The notes: generated by a model not told the origin, from the letters alone. 64,000 nt of DNA from Doryteuthis pealeii (GCA_023376005.1 CM042145.1:101180540-101244539), one strand, 5' to 3'. Shown: positions 22,509 through 33,242, counted from the stretch's first letter. Made by a program: numbers and translations.

Positions 22509-22725
22509 CTTACGGTCAAGTCATGCTGAAAAAGCACCGGTTCCCGCTAGATAACCAAAGTTAAGCAGTGATGAGCCTGTTCAGTACTTAGTCGAGTGTC
22601 TACTTAAGCAACAGCAGGTACTGTAAGCAAACGGAATCAAAATGTTTTGATTTAGCATTAAATGACCCATAAATGGTTGATATGCCATAAAACAGAACCA
22701 CCAAACCAACCAAACCATCTATGGG
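22509..22725 (+). mobile_element. 5S rRNA-derived SINE, copy 2 (best head)
   Basis: The head CTTACGGTCAAGTCATGCTG...GCACCGGTTCCCGCTAGAT follows 5S rRNA position by position, with AAAGTTAAGCAGTGATGAGCC over the A box and AGTACTTAGTCGAGTGTCTAC toward the C box. The head closes with a 3' arm AGGTACTGTAAGC that pairs with its start. The tail reads AAATGACCCATAAATGGTTG to AAACCAACCAAACC. This is not a functional 5S gene: it lacks the exact 3' end and terminator. Confidence 0.8.
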
Positions 22726-22794
22726 TCAAACAGGTTTTTAAATTATTTGTATTCAATTGAACCATGTGCAAAAAAAAGAAATCCTCTTAAAACT

Positions 22795-22895
22795 ACACAA
22801 AAAAAATGTAAATATAGACATACAATGAACACAATTCCCTAACCTCTCAACATAAATTAACCCCAGACAGGTTGACATGCCGTTGAAGAATAAAA
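22795..22895 (-). repeat. Repeat F fragment, minus strand
   Basis: Contains ATTCCCTAACCTCT and TTAACCCCAGACAGGTTGAC, the inverse of 7440-7580 and 48755-48880. Confidence 0.5.
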
Positions 22896-22929
22896 AAATT
22901 AAAACAACAATCAATTATGATACCTATTG

Positions 22930-23157
22930 ATTGCCTAGGAATTGCGAGGTCCTGGGTTCAATACCAGTCCTCACCAACTTAGCACAGCTTGGGTAATCTG
23001 ATCTGTGCGGTAAAGTATCTGGGAGCTGACAGTAGGTGTGGTGCGCCACCTCAGCAAAAACAATATCCCTTGTCTAGTGCTAGCAAAAAGAGGATAAACT
23101 CCCTTGCTGTTTGGCTGATACCGACAATAGGCCACTCCGCCAACTTTACTTACTTTT
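22930..23157 (+). mobile_element. SINE-B, head truncated
   Basis: The anticodon arm/B-box region GGGTTCAATACCAGTCC is followed by the usual body GAGCTGACAGTAGGTGTGG and CTAGTGCTAGCAAAAAG, with the end CCAACTTTACTTA. Confidence 0.75.
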
Positions 23158-23736
23158 TACTAATTGACTGAAAAATTACATCAGTGCTGCACAACCAATT
23201 TTTGAAGATTAAAATGTCCTGATGTTTTCTGGATAAACATTGTATTAGAAGTATTTTCCAGACCCCCTCATCAGGCTGGATTAACACAAGAACTTTTTAA
23301 AGTGGGGAGTCATGCATAAACCAAAGCTAATGCAGTGGCCATTGCATGATCCCTTCAGCATTCCCCTTTTGGGGTGCCTCATGAACTGGGCAATAAACCC
23401 CACCCTGCCCCTAAATATTGTACCTATACATCTATGTATATATGAAAAAGGAAGGACTTACCGGTGAAATTGGTCTCAATGCTTAGTTGATACAAGTTTT
23501 ACCATAAGTCAGCATTATAACAAATATAAAGTACTCAATACGTAAGTAGAGCAAATATAGTATTATAGTATATACAGAAATAACCTACTCGAGTTTCACC
23601 ATAAGGATCTTCAGGGTTAAATCCACTGAATTAATCAAGATATTGATTAATTACAGCTAATTGCAGGAGTGTATGTTGTAGTTATGACTGCTAAAAATAG
23701 ATTTGCAGTTAATGAACGCTGGTGCATCGTTTTATA

Positions 23737-24049
23737 TCTATACATATATAAAAGGGCAGTTGGTGTGTGTGTATATATGTATGTCCGGATGAAACTAAGG
23801 AAATGAAACGATTAACGACAAAGTAAATATATACAAGTTAAATATCACCAGTTCTTACTTTTTGTGCAAAAATTATGAAGACTTGATTTATATTTGAAGA
23901 TATTTAAAAATCAAAATATACATGTAAATAGCATTGAAATTCTACTTAAAAAATGTCCAGCATTTGTAAATCTCAAAAGTAAACAAAACAATACACCAGG
24001 GTTTTTCCCCACCATCTCTACCAAGATGACGCTGGGTAGCCGGTTCTAG
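23737..24049 (+). mobile_element. Non-autonomous Helitron, family J, reference copy
   Basis: Starts TCTATACATATATAAAAGGG after A and ends ACGCTGGGTAGCCGGTTCTAG before T. A stem CTACC...GGTAG lies just before the terminal CTAG. It is 313 bp without coding. The plus-strand body corresponds to the inverse of 17679-17991, 48609-49530 and 50026-50348. Confidence 0.75.
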
Positions 24050-24317
24050 TTAGAAATAAAGCATGGTAGTGGTTAGCCAGTTTAGTAAGTTATCCTTACT
24101 AGGCTACCCAAAATTAATGATCTTGTGCCAGACTAAGATAAGCTGGGTAAGTGCCTTAGGCACAGCTAACCTGAAACGTGCAGTGGGGGTAGGATATACA
24201 ATGAATAATCAGGTTGTTGCAACAGGAAGACTTAATTAGAAGACTAGGATTGTGGGGGGATAATAAAAGTCTCATCATAGATAATCCGCCAATAACACGG
24301 TTAGTGATTGAAATAAA

Positions 24318-24944
24318 TCTTATTATAATGGAGATTGTGTGTTTTTTCTGTCTGTAACCGAAACTATATTACTACTCAAGTCACAATTTCCTTAGTTATT
24401 AACGACACATTCTCCATGATTCTATTTCTATTTAAACCTCAATTAATAATAAAACTGTTTGACATTATTAATATTGTTGGCCTTACCTAAATACTAATAA
24501 CATGCAATTGTATTTATATATACAACAAAATACCAGTTTTCAGTGTAAACGTAAAGCTAATTTGCATATTGATATTAAAAAAATGATTTTAATAAAAATG
24601 TGCTTGGTATTATTGATTTCTAATTGTTTGGTTTTATCTTAATGAATATGAGTAAAAATCTCTTCAATAAATCCTAAAAGAAATTCATTAACAAGAAGAA
24701 ATAACTAATTTTATTCTTTACTTCCTATTTTAACTAAATGATTAAATTAGGAAAATTTAGCATTGAAAAACGGAAGTGATGAAAGAGTAAGTTTCAGTTG
24801 TTCTATTTTCCGATTATACCCCCTCCGTTTCAAATCTTTTTATCTGAATTCTTAATTAGTTTCATTAGCCTTTCTGATTTAATCTAATATTTTATTACAT
24901 TTAAACTTAAATACTTGCACCCGGAGGGTGCATATATTTGCTAG
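24318..24944 (+). mobile_element. Non-autonomous Helitron, family H, reference copy
   Basis: The 5' end TCTTATTATAATGGAGATTG is preceded by A, and the 3' CTAG at 24941-24944 is followed by T. The 3' hairpin GCACCC-GGA-GGGTGC occupies 24917-24931, nine bases before CTAG. It is 627 bp. These are the textbook Helitron features: no TIR, no target duplication, 5' TC, 3' hairpin and CTRR, A^T insertion. No Rep/helicase coding is present, so it depends on an autonomous partner elsewhere. Confidence 0.88.
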
Positions 24945-25000
24945 TAAATATAAAGAACATGAAGGTTAGAGTCATACTCATGAGAACTGCTAGTCACCTC

Positions 25001-25063
25001 ACGTAGTGTAATGGTTACTGAGCCCAACTAGCAAACCATTACTAATATTGGTATGCTCGATGG
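25001..25063 (+). mobile_element. SINE-C head fragment
   Basis: ACGTAGTGTAATGGTTACTG with the anticodon region and GATCG-like remnant. Tail missing. Confidence 0.5.
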
Positions 25064-25169
25064 TAGGGAAGCTATTTTGTAGGCTGCTGTGGCGAAAGTG
25101 AAGGGCAGAATTGTGGGCGAGCGGATTCCCAGCCATCAGGATATGTTTGGCCTGTGCAAAGGGGAGGAG

Positions 25170-25551
25170 TGTGGCGAGTGGCCACGGATGTTTGAACTCG
25201 CTACCTCATCGTAGCTGAAATGCTGTTGGCAGAAACCCGGATGAGGTATGTCGGAATTTGCATAAGGGCAGCCGAACGAGCATAAATAAAGGGACAGTCG
25301 CTGATACTGGGAGCCAGGAAGAAAGCAAGTGTTTGGACGACAAGTGAAATTGGACGACAAGTGAAATTGGACGACAAGTGAAATTTGACGACTGCTGTAT
25401 TTGGGGTGTCGGGAAGTGAGAGTAACATGCTGAGTTGGTAGAGACTGTGCTGACGGCGAAACGAATTTACATTTCGTTTGCTAGAGAGACTTGCAAAAGA
25501 TTAATATTATCTTAAATCTTTAGACCATTTAAAAAAGTTCCCCACTCGCCA
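25170..25551 (+). mobile_element. Candidate solo LTR (Gypsy-like)
   Basis: The segment starts TGTGGCGAGTGG and ends CCACTCGCCA, giving a 10-bp inverted terminus of the TG...CA type. A TATA-like CATAAATAAAGGG is at 25281. Flanks AGGAG (25165-25169) and AGGAT (25552-25556) match in 4 of 5 bases, as expected of an old 5-bp target duplication. An 18-bp minisatellite (TGGACGACAAGTGAAAT) lies at 25333-25390. It is less AT-rich than its surroundings. No internal retroelement region is adjacent. Confidence 0.6.
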
Positions 25552-25559
25552 AGGATTAA

Positions 25560-26040
25560 TATCAGCATATCCATCTATACTTGTGTTTCTTAAATGTACG
25601 ACCGTTATCATCTTGCAACACCCTCCGGTTAAAAAAATGACCATCCAAATCATCCAAATTAAATGCAAAAATGTAAATCCTGATTATCTGGTGTTGCTTA
25701 TCAGCCAAATTTTTATGAGTCTTGCCACCTCGCCTAAATAATGGACTATTCCGTTTTTATTATAAAGAAAGAAATGAAAGAAAAATGACATGCTACACAG
25801 AAAAAATAAGAAAGAAAGAAAGAAAGCAGGAGAAAGATAGAGAGAGGGGGTGAGCGCATGGAAGAGATAACACTAATCTTTTTCAATCAAACAATGAAAA
25901 GGAAAGAAAGAAAAAAAGAGTGAGAGAGTTAAGTCAAGATTATTATATTTTTTACATATAGAATTAATTTGCAATAGTTCAATAAACATATCAAACATAA
26001 TAATTAAATTATCATACTGTTGTATATACCCAGGTCATGC
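25560..26040 (-). repeat. Inverted dispersed duplication, copy 2
   Basis: Reverse-oriented partner of 16250-17000. It lacks the TTAA MITE, and its pyrimidine-rich middle appears here as (GAAA)n and GAGA runs at 25765-25920. Confidence 0.75.
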
Positions 26041-26167
26041 TAGTGATATACTAATATTGAATACAACAGTAAGACAAGATAAACCCAATTACACATACAC
26101 ATATGTTCATGAAATTACAAGGAAAGGATACACAAATGTGTCCCATGGTAGAATTATATATTTGTTC

Positions 26168-26590
26168 CATGTTGGTTGGTTGGTTGGGTTTTACGGCATG
26201 TCAACTGTTGTTGGGTCATTTTATGCTGAAGACTTGTTTTATTCATTCTTCATGGGAACTCAATTTTTTTTTTAACACATTTTTTCTTAAACCATAGGTA
26301 CAACCACTCTGGGCCAGAGTGGACCAGGGAGTAATGATGATGAAGGGGTACTCCCATTTCCCAGAGATCCAGAATTGGAACTTCACCATCAGATAGAGTT
26401 TAATGCCATACTCAGGAAATTAAGACCATCAACCACTGCCATCTAGCACATATATGATAAAAAGGGTTGGGACAATCATATAGGTGCTAGGGATTGATGT
26501 GACAAGCCTATTGATTAGAGGGGGCCTCTCTGACCGCTCATCTAGCCTAAGTTAGGGTCAAAACGTTCCATGAAACAAGCAGTACATGAT
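26168..26590 (+). mobile_element. Repeat D, longest copy
   Basis: Head GGTTGGTTGGGTTTTACGGC..GTCAACTGTT, then a T-run, GGTACAACCACTCTGGGCC, GGGGTACTCCCA, CAGATAGAGTTTAATG, CCACTGCCATCTAGCAC and GGGGGCCTCTCTGACCGC. This gives the best view of the element's order. The two short frames here (26057-26297) are not genes. Confidence 0.65.
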
Positions 26591-26859
26591 AGAGATACAA
26601 AATTGAAGTGTGGGAAATATAGCCATGTAACTTCACCGTTCTCTGACAATGTCAGAGACGTTTCTACTGTTCAAAGAATAAAAAGGTAAACAGAAGTAAA
26701 GAATGGGTTCTGTAACTGCCATGTGACAACCTACGAGGCCCCAATTCTCCAAGAGAGATAATTATCAATTGTATCCATACACGAGTGAGTTAGAGTCTCA
26801 CTGGTTGCCTCCATGCCACAATTAAACAAAGCTTAGTAAATAACTACTCCAAGGACTGC

Positions 26860-27066
26860 TAACTTGGGACCGTGCCAAAAATACCAGAGGCAAGATTGGA
26901 AGAACAGGAAATTCAAAGAATGGTTGTTCAAACTTTGGGTAGTGCCGAGATTTACAAGAATATTAATGAAGGCAGTGGAAATTTGAAGAGACTTGCTGCC
27001 ACTCAGTCCCCAGTGACAACCACAAAACAAGAAAAAAATTCTATGGTCCTGGAATCTTTGATTTAA
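26860..27066 (+). pseudogene. Probable LINE reverse transcriptase C-terminal remnant, second lineage
   Basis: The frame reads through LGTVPKIPEARLEEQEIQ, then VQTLGSAEIYKNI and a stop at 27064. This is reminiscent of the extreme C-terminus of invertebrate LINE ORF2 proteins (…R-LEE-L-EIQ…LL-SA-I…), but with several substitutions. It is different from the tail at 10733. The start ATG at 26872 has no promoter context, so I read it as a fragment and not a small gene. Confidence 0.4.
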
Positions 27067-27622
27067 GATAAATTCCAATAGTCTAGTACCATTTATTTAC
27101 CAGAGAATGAATCGATTTGAACTTTGCCTTACTGCATTGCCACATCGACTGGACTTGCATTGATCTAGACACTTTGGTGTTAAATCAACAAATCTATAGA
27201 GTTCCCATTGTAACAGTAGCCTATTCACAGAATAAATGATTTTAATTAGCATTTCATACCTACGTTATATTGAGAATTTGGACGATTAAAAAAAAATGTC
27301 CAGGGCAAATCAAGACGCACCATCCACTAACATTAGTTTTAAAAAATTGCTTTATTTTCCAAAATGATTTTACATGTATTAAAAAACCTTGCTATAGTGT
27401 TGTTTTTCCGAGTTTTAAATAAAATTATGGCCAAAGTTTCAGTACGACAGCACTTCTTTCTTTAAACATTTATTAAAAGTTTAAAATTGTCAATTTTTAC
27501 TTATTTTCATTTTTTTCATTAACAAAGCCTTAACTTACATATAAAAAAATGTTTCTATGAATTTCTTAACTTAAATTATGAAATAAATCGCGTGAAAAAG
27601 AGTACATCTTCAAGAAAGAAAA

Positions 27623-27664
<42 letters not shown>

Positions 27665-27906
27665 GCCATTTTGACAGATATAGATTTTTAATTTATAAAA
27701 TTCCAGTTTTAAAGACTATAAAACTATTTTTTTTTTTTTTTTGCATGTGATTTAAAAAAGAATCCTTATTCTTCATAATACACTAAAAATTACGTTAAGT
27801 GTCATTCATTTTTTCAGTGTTTTGGATTTTAATAAATGTGTGGGTTACAAAACACGTGAAATTTTGGTCATACCTAATACAAAACACACACACACAACAA
27901 ATATAG
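27067..27906. other. AT-rich spacer with long A-run
   Basis: An A-run of about 37 bases at 27627-27663 and a T-run at 27728-27742. No element ends or exons were recognised. Confidence 0.5.
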
Positions 27907-28140
27907 TTGTTGGCGGATTGGCCTATTGTCGGTATCAGCTGGACAGCGAGGGTGCCTATATTCCCTTTTCGCTAGCGCTTGACCAGGGAGATTTTTGATA
28001 AGGTAGAGCACTACACCAACCGTCAGCATCCCACAGATCAGATTATCCAATCTGTGCTACTCATGCACCGAGTTGGTGGGGACGGGATCGAACCAGCAAC
28101 CTTGCGATTCCTAGGCGGGTGCCTAACGACTGAGATGTAT
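27907..28140 (-). mobile_element. SINE-B copy
   Basis: Plus-strand view: TTGGCGGATTGGCCTATTGT...GATCGAACCAGCAACCTTGC...GCCTAACGACTGAGATG. A minus SINE-B with intact body and a changed anticodon arm. Confidence 0.75.
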
Positions 28141-28251
28141 GCACACACGGTGAATTTTGATAATATAGAGTCAGAGAGGATGTGATACCAGAATAGTGTC
28201 GAAAGTAGTACTCATCATTATGGGAGCACTTGTAACAGTCCCAAAGAGCCT

Positions 28252-28287
<36 letters not shown>

Positions 28288-29633
28288 ATTAGAACTGGAA
28301 ATTCTAAAGAATTGAAACCATCTAGATGATAGCAGTAAGAATCGGTAAATAAAGAAAATGCGGAGCGGTACTATTAAATTGCTTTGAAAATAAATAAATA
28401 AATAGTTATTCAGCTATTTCCTTGGATGTAAAAAAAAAAAACTCAAGTCTAAAGTAAAGAACGTGTAAAAATAATAAAAATTAAGATTTTCAAACTAGTA
28501 GTTTTCTTATATGTGCTAGGTGGTGGAAGAATTTCCACCCCAAGAAAACTTATGGCATGTTTAGTCAGTGGGTATTTTTGCAATAAAAAACAGGTTTTGA
28601 ATTTCTGGACGATGAAGGAATGGGCACAAATTTTAGTATAGTATAATTACAAAACAAATTAAAATCCATTCACAAAAGACTTACGTATCAGATTTCATTA
28701 AATGAGTCTAAATCGAACACAAAATAAATTTTAAAAAAGATAAATCGTTACCTCAAAGAAAAATCTGTACATGTGGAGAACAAGAGCGCCTATCTTTTTT
28801 TCTCTCTCTCTCTCTCTCTAATGCTGAGTTTAAAGTTTTTAATAATCTATTTTTTAAATTAAAATTAATTAAAAAAAAATTTTTTTTTTAAATAAAAGTA
28901 TTCCTAAGTTGTTGTTTTTTAATAAAATGAATAAAAGTTCTAATTATTGTATAAACAAAGAAAATAGATATTATTGATAAGAAAAATTGTCTAAAAAAAT
29001 TGTCACGTAAAAATAAAAATTACAATGTTGCCTTAAATTCATGTTAATAGAATTTACGTGAATTTCAGGCAAAAATTAAAGCTACCTTGAAAAAAAATTT
29101 AAAAAATAAAAATTACGCTCAAAGTTTTAAAATGCTTTAAACTTAAAAAATAAAAAATTAAAAAAATTCTAAATAAGGCACTGAATCTATATTATTTTTA
29201 TTCTTTATATTTATGAAGTTATAAATTCACTGAATTTTTGTCCACCGCGGAGAAAATGTAATATTTGAACAGGTGACTTTTTTTTAATTTCAAAAAAATT
29301 AGAATAAAGCTTAAGTTTTCTTTTCTTCTCTCTAACGGAAACAAAAAATAAGATAATAGCACATGCTCTAGAGAGGACAAGATCTACAAAACCCTCCCCC
29401 CACAACAACAACAACAAAAGAATTCTACAAGAGACAGATGTTGGTTATCGTTAAATTTCTCACTATTCGTCTAACTTTTATTTATTTTTTCTTAACAAAA
29501 AAAAAAAAAAAAAAGTATTTTTCCATGCATGGTATAGATTGAAAAGCCCAAGTACAAATAAATGAAAATGACTTTTCGTTGGAAAAATACAGATTTATTT
29601 CACTTCCACGCTAGAAATACAAAAATAAATATT

Positions 29634-29670
29634 TAAGAAAATGATTCTAAGTCTTAGAATCATTTTCTTA
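29634..29670. repeat. Perfect 18-bp palindrome with a 1-nt spacer
   Basis: Arms 29634-29651 and 29653-29670 (TAAGAAAATGATTCTAAG and its complement) are separated by one T. Confidence 0.85.
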
Positions 29671-29727
29671 TAAAATACTTATTCATTGACAAAATAAATT
29701 AAATTTAAAAAAAACAAAAAACAAAAA

Positions 29728-29802
29728 AAACGAAAAACCCCAAAGAAATTTGTATTGTCTTAGAAACTAAGACAATACAAATTCCTTTGGGGTTTTTCGT
29801 TT
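29728..29802. repeat. 36-bp hairpin with AAA loop
   Basis: Arms 29728-29763 and 29767-29802 match at 35 of 36 positions around an AAA loop. The arm includes CCCCAAAG and TTGTATTGTC. It could fold as a miRNA-like or foldback hairpin. It lies only 58 bp from the palindrome at 29634. Confidence 0.8.
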
Positions 29803-31916
29803 ATTTATATTTTTGCTTTTTTTTTGGGGGGGGGGCAATGATTATTCTACTGCTAATAAATATTGATAACAGTTAACTAAAATACAAATGAATTGTTAAA
29901 TTTCTTCTTTTTCCTAGTCACAAGTTCAATGCCAAAAAAGTTACTACAAAGTTCTTATGAGGAATTTCGACATTCAACAAGCAGAAATATAAGCGCGACC
30001 ATTTTTGAGATTGTATGGCGATTAAAAAAATCTATGGTAAATCGATGAGATTTCCAGACTTTACCATTTTACAGAGATTTAAACTAAATGAGCAACAAAA
30101 TCATTCAATTAAACCTATCCAAAGCAATTCATATTTTCAAATTATTTAAAAATCGACGAGAAAATACATTTAAATTAAATATACATCTCGTAGATTGTTG
30201 AAATAAAAGTAAATGTTTAATTTTAATGTTATTATAGATTTGAAATCTAAGATTTCTGATATGCCTCAAATTTGACAGAAAATTTACAAAGATTTAAAGA
30301 CAAGAAAAAAAAATGTTGAATAATAATATTTATCAAACTAAGACTTAAATTGATCTCGGAAATTTTTTCCAGGTTTCTAGTCAGTTACGAAAAAAAAAAA
30401 AAAAAAATGGGTTTTAAAGAGATTTTATTAACCAAGTTCCACTTGGGCTCCTTTAAAATTTCCCCCTTAAAACATTTTGTATTATTTAACAATAAGTCAT
30501 TTTAATCTCTTTTTTAAAGGTTTCCTGTACATTGATGGTGTTACTTTTAGTACAGAAAAATATAAAAGAGAATATGAAACAAGTGACAAGGTATTAAAAA
30601 CATGGGGATAGAACGAATGAAATAAAACACGTTAGAGAAAGAATATTAGTTTCGAAAGTATCTCTCTTTTCTAAAAGTAAAAGACATTGTGATAGGTTTG
30701 AAGAAGAGATAAGTACTCGATTATTATGTGAAACTAAAAGCAAAACAAAAACGTGGCTATCTTATAACCAGGCCTTAAATTGTAATTTTTTTTTTTTTTC
30801 AAGTCTTACTTAAAAGTTTTGATTAAAATAATTCTAACGTCATAGAATTTTTTTTTTCGTGGGTTGGAAAGGGTGGAAATAAAACACGTAGACAAACTTT
30901 GGGCAAAAAAGAAAAGAAAAACATCAACATCAGAAATGCAATAAAATAAATGTCTTTTTTATATTATACAACCACGAGGTTAAAAGCACTAAACAGTGTT
31001 TTCAAATCTGTCTTTTTTTTTTCTCTATGAACTTCATTCATCACAGTACTATAAATGTGGGGGTGTGTGTCATGCAAATTATGACCTCTAAGTTTAGAGA
31101 TTTTACAAGGCAATTTAATAAGAATATTATTAGGAATATGAAGCAAGCTAAATTATATTAGTTGTATGTGATAATTATATTCTTTCTACGTTTAATATAC
31201 TCCCCGAAACACAAAGTATCAAATAGACAAAGAAGAAAAGAAAAGAGGCCCCTTCCTTAAAAATAAAGAAAAAAAAAAAAACTGAAAACGTTTTCTTTCA
31301 CTTCCCCCCGCAAATAAATTAAACAATGTTTTGTTTTGCTTTCTTTTATTCTGCTTTTAGCGTTAGTGGTTGTAGTGCTGTCCAAAGTCAAAAATATAAA
31401 ATGTTAACGAAAAGATTAAATTAAAAAGACAAAAATTACGCGTAAAAATAAATGTACGTACATACATAAAATAGATAAACATGTACTGTGTATAATATGT
31501 CAACTGTGTATATTTACGCAAAGATTAGAAAATGTCATTAAATTTGAGAAATACATTTTCTTTTTTTAATTCATCCCTCCCCGAATAAATGGTATCATTC
31601 TGAACTTGTGAATAATATAAGGACGATGCGGTTATTTTTTTGTCTTTTTTATTTTTTTTCCGTGCGCTTTTTCGCAGAACAATAACAGGAGACGACTAGA
31701 TAGTGAATAAAATAAAGATGTGGATGAAAACCTAAATAGCCAAAGAATGAAAATATAAGCAGTAAAAGTAAAATTAAGAATGAAACAGCGAGCTTACCCC
31801 AAAGAGACTTTAGCGTGTTACGCACTTACTCCATCCATAAGAAGAGAAGAGAGACGTCCATCCAACGCAATCACATTAAAGAGATATGGCGCCAATTTAT
31901 GCCGTGATTCTGCCTA

Positions 31917-32016
31917 CTACCTTTCGCGTGGTGTAATGTTAGCAAGCTAAACGAGCAAACCATCGTTAGCGAGTTCAATATCATCACTCCATACATTCGG
32001 CCTTGCGTCACAACTA
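31917..32016 (-). mobile_element. SINE-C copy, minus strand
   Basis: Plus view: CTTTCGCGTGGTGTAATGTTAGCAAG and GAGTTCAATATCATCAC, with the tail region GGCCTTGCGTCACA. The direction is ambiguous because the head reads on the plus strand while the neighbouring sequence is rearranged. Confidence 0.4.
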
Positions 32017-32202
32017 AGCTAAGCTTAATAAATAAATTCCTTTTTATTACTCGAATAAATATTTTGTGTGTGAATTTAGAACTTTTGACTTCTATCTCAT
32101 ATTTGCTAACAAATTTTTTTTTTTTCAACCTCCGTTTTAATTCTTATAGCTTTAAAGTTTTTTGGGGTTTTTTTTAGCATTGATTTGTCTGGCATATAGG
32201 AC

Positions 32203-32330
32203 TCTGGTTACTAACAGTACCTACCGTTATTAAGTGGTCACCCATAAAATATTTAGCAGACTCATCGCTTAACTTTAGTGATATTACAGGAATCGATAAA
32301 ACTCATTAAAACTGTTGAATAGTGCCAGAC
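32203..32330 (-). mobile_element. 5S rRNA-derived SINE, diverged copy
   Basis: Minus strand: CACTAAAGTTAAGCGATGAG and GGGTGACCACTTAATAACGG, then AGGTACTGTTAG. The head resembles 22509-22629 but with several deletions. Confidence 0.6.
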
Positions 32331-32557
32331 AGGCTGCTAGACTACACTAATAGTTTTTTTTTATTTAAACCAAGTGGGATAAAAGTTGCACACAATGCAA
32401 AAGAAAGAAATAAAAAACAACAGATTCTTAGAATTGGAAGTGGAAATTCAAAATAAAAAGATAGACTAAATATTAGATGAATAATGAACTTTTGTGTTTT
32501 ATTGAATAAAAAACTATTTCTATTTAAAATGTCGTAGTCCAGTTTAAAAGCGTGATA

Positions 32558-32736
32558 AGGGTAACCCAAAACCGAACTTTTTAAACTTTACTTTTCTGAT
32601 ACAGGTATAATTGGAGATTTAGAAAAGTTTTCATAAACGAACCAGACTTTGACCAATTTACCAAAACTTTTTTCGCTCCCCAATGATACCTTCACCAGAA
32701 AAGTAAAGTCTAAAAAGTTCGGTTTCGGGTTACCCT
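32558..32736. mobile_element. 179-bp MITE with TA target duplication
   Basis: Inverted ends AGGGTAACCCAAAACCGAAC and the matching right end extend about 40 bp (through TTTACTTTTCTG). TA flanks both sides (32556-32557, 32737-32738). This fits a Tc1/mariner-type MITE. No coding. Confidence 0.7.
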
Positions 32737-32984
32737 TAATGCGCCCGGACTATCGGGAAAATTTGAAAATACTTTATAATTAATGTTCACCGAAGAAATT
32801 GTATGAGTGGCACTCAGGACCGGTGCGAAATTCTCATGCCCCACCTAACCCCCCGAATCTATGATACAGGGCACCCGATATTTGAAGTGAGCACACTACT
32901 TGAACATTTTCATAAAGTAGTATTATTCATAAAGAAGAATATCCCCGTTAGTGCGGGGGTGGTACACGCCTGCCCTGATGGTAC

Positions 32985-33206
32985 TTGTCCAGTGATATCA
33001 TTATCAGGTCGTGCTATCAGCACAAATTCCCATGACTCTCTCGCTACCTGTCCCTATCGGTTATCGCTTCTAGCAGGTCTTCCGCACGGTATCCAGCATC
33101 CGTACAGATGTAGGTTTTTGCTGGTCGGTCTACACTAGTGTGTCCATGAGTAGGTGTCCACAGGAGAACGTCACTATGCGTTCGTCCTTGCTTCTTCAGT
33201 ATATAT
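32985..33206 (-). pseudogene. LINE reverse transcriptase tail remnant, minus strand
   Basis: The minus frame gives DVLLWTPTHGHTSVDRPAKT, then EDLLEAITDRDR, a stop and MGICADS before a CCTGATAATGATATC 3' end. The motif order matches the tails at 2216 and 10733. A plus-strand frame of 111 codons here (32803-33138) is the antisense shadow and should not be called a gene. Confidence 0.7.
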
Positions 33207-33242
33207 GTGGATACCTGCTCATGGACACAAGTGTATGCTGAC
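33128..33242. repeat. Inverted repeat across the LINE/SINE junction
   Basis: GTGTGTCCATGAGTAGGTGTCCA (33139-33161) pairs with TGGATACCTGCTCATGGACAC near 33211-33231. The left arm is LINE coding sequence, so the right arm may be a foldback duplication made at insertion. Confidence 0.6.

Larger units (their letters stand above)
28141..31900. other. Repeat-poor AT-rich block
   Basis: About 3.8 kb without recognised SINE, Helitron or LINE. It has many homopolymers, a (CT)n tract at 28799-28819 and the two palindromes at 29634 and 29728. Weak donor-like sites exist on the minus strand (for example near 28750 and 31795) but no exon with both splice sites and an open frame could be assembled. It could be a long intron, a UTR or an old transposon. 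Confidence 0.4.

Noticed and set aside
22509..22629. Functional 5S rRNA gene
   Set aside because: Several changes in the internal promoter, no T-run terminator, and it is attached to a SINE tail shared by four other copies.
23460..23540. Exon ending in CACCG|GTAAGTCC on the minus strand
   Set aside because: Good donor but no acceptor with a pyrimidine tract and no sustained frame.
26103..26297. Two overlapping frames of 64-72 codons
   Set aside because: They lie in the head of a repeat D element.
31795..31870. First exon on the minus strand ending at GTAAGC or GTAAGT near 31800-31830
   Set aside because: Two donor-like sites lie close together, but there is no clear start codon frame and no downstream exon.
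32803..33138. 111-codon plus-strand frame
   Set aside because: Antisense of the minus-strand LINE tail, whose motifs are clear on the other strand.
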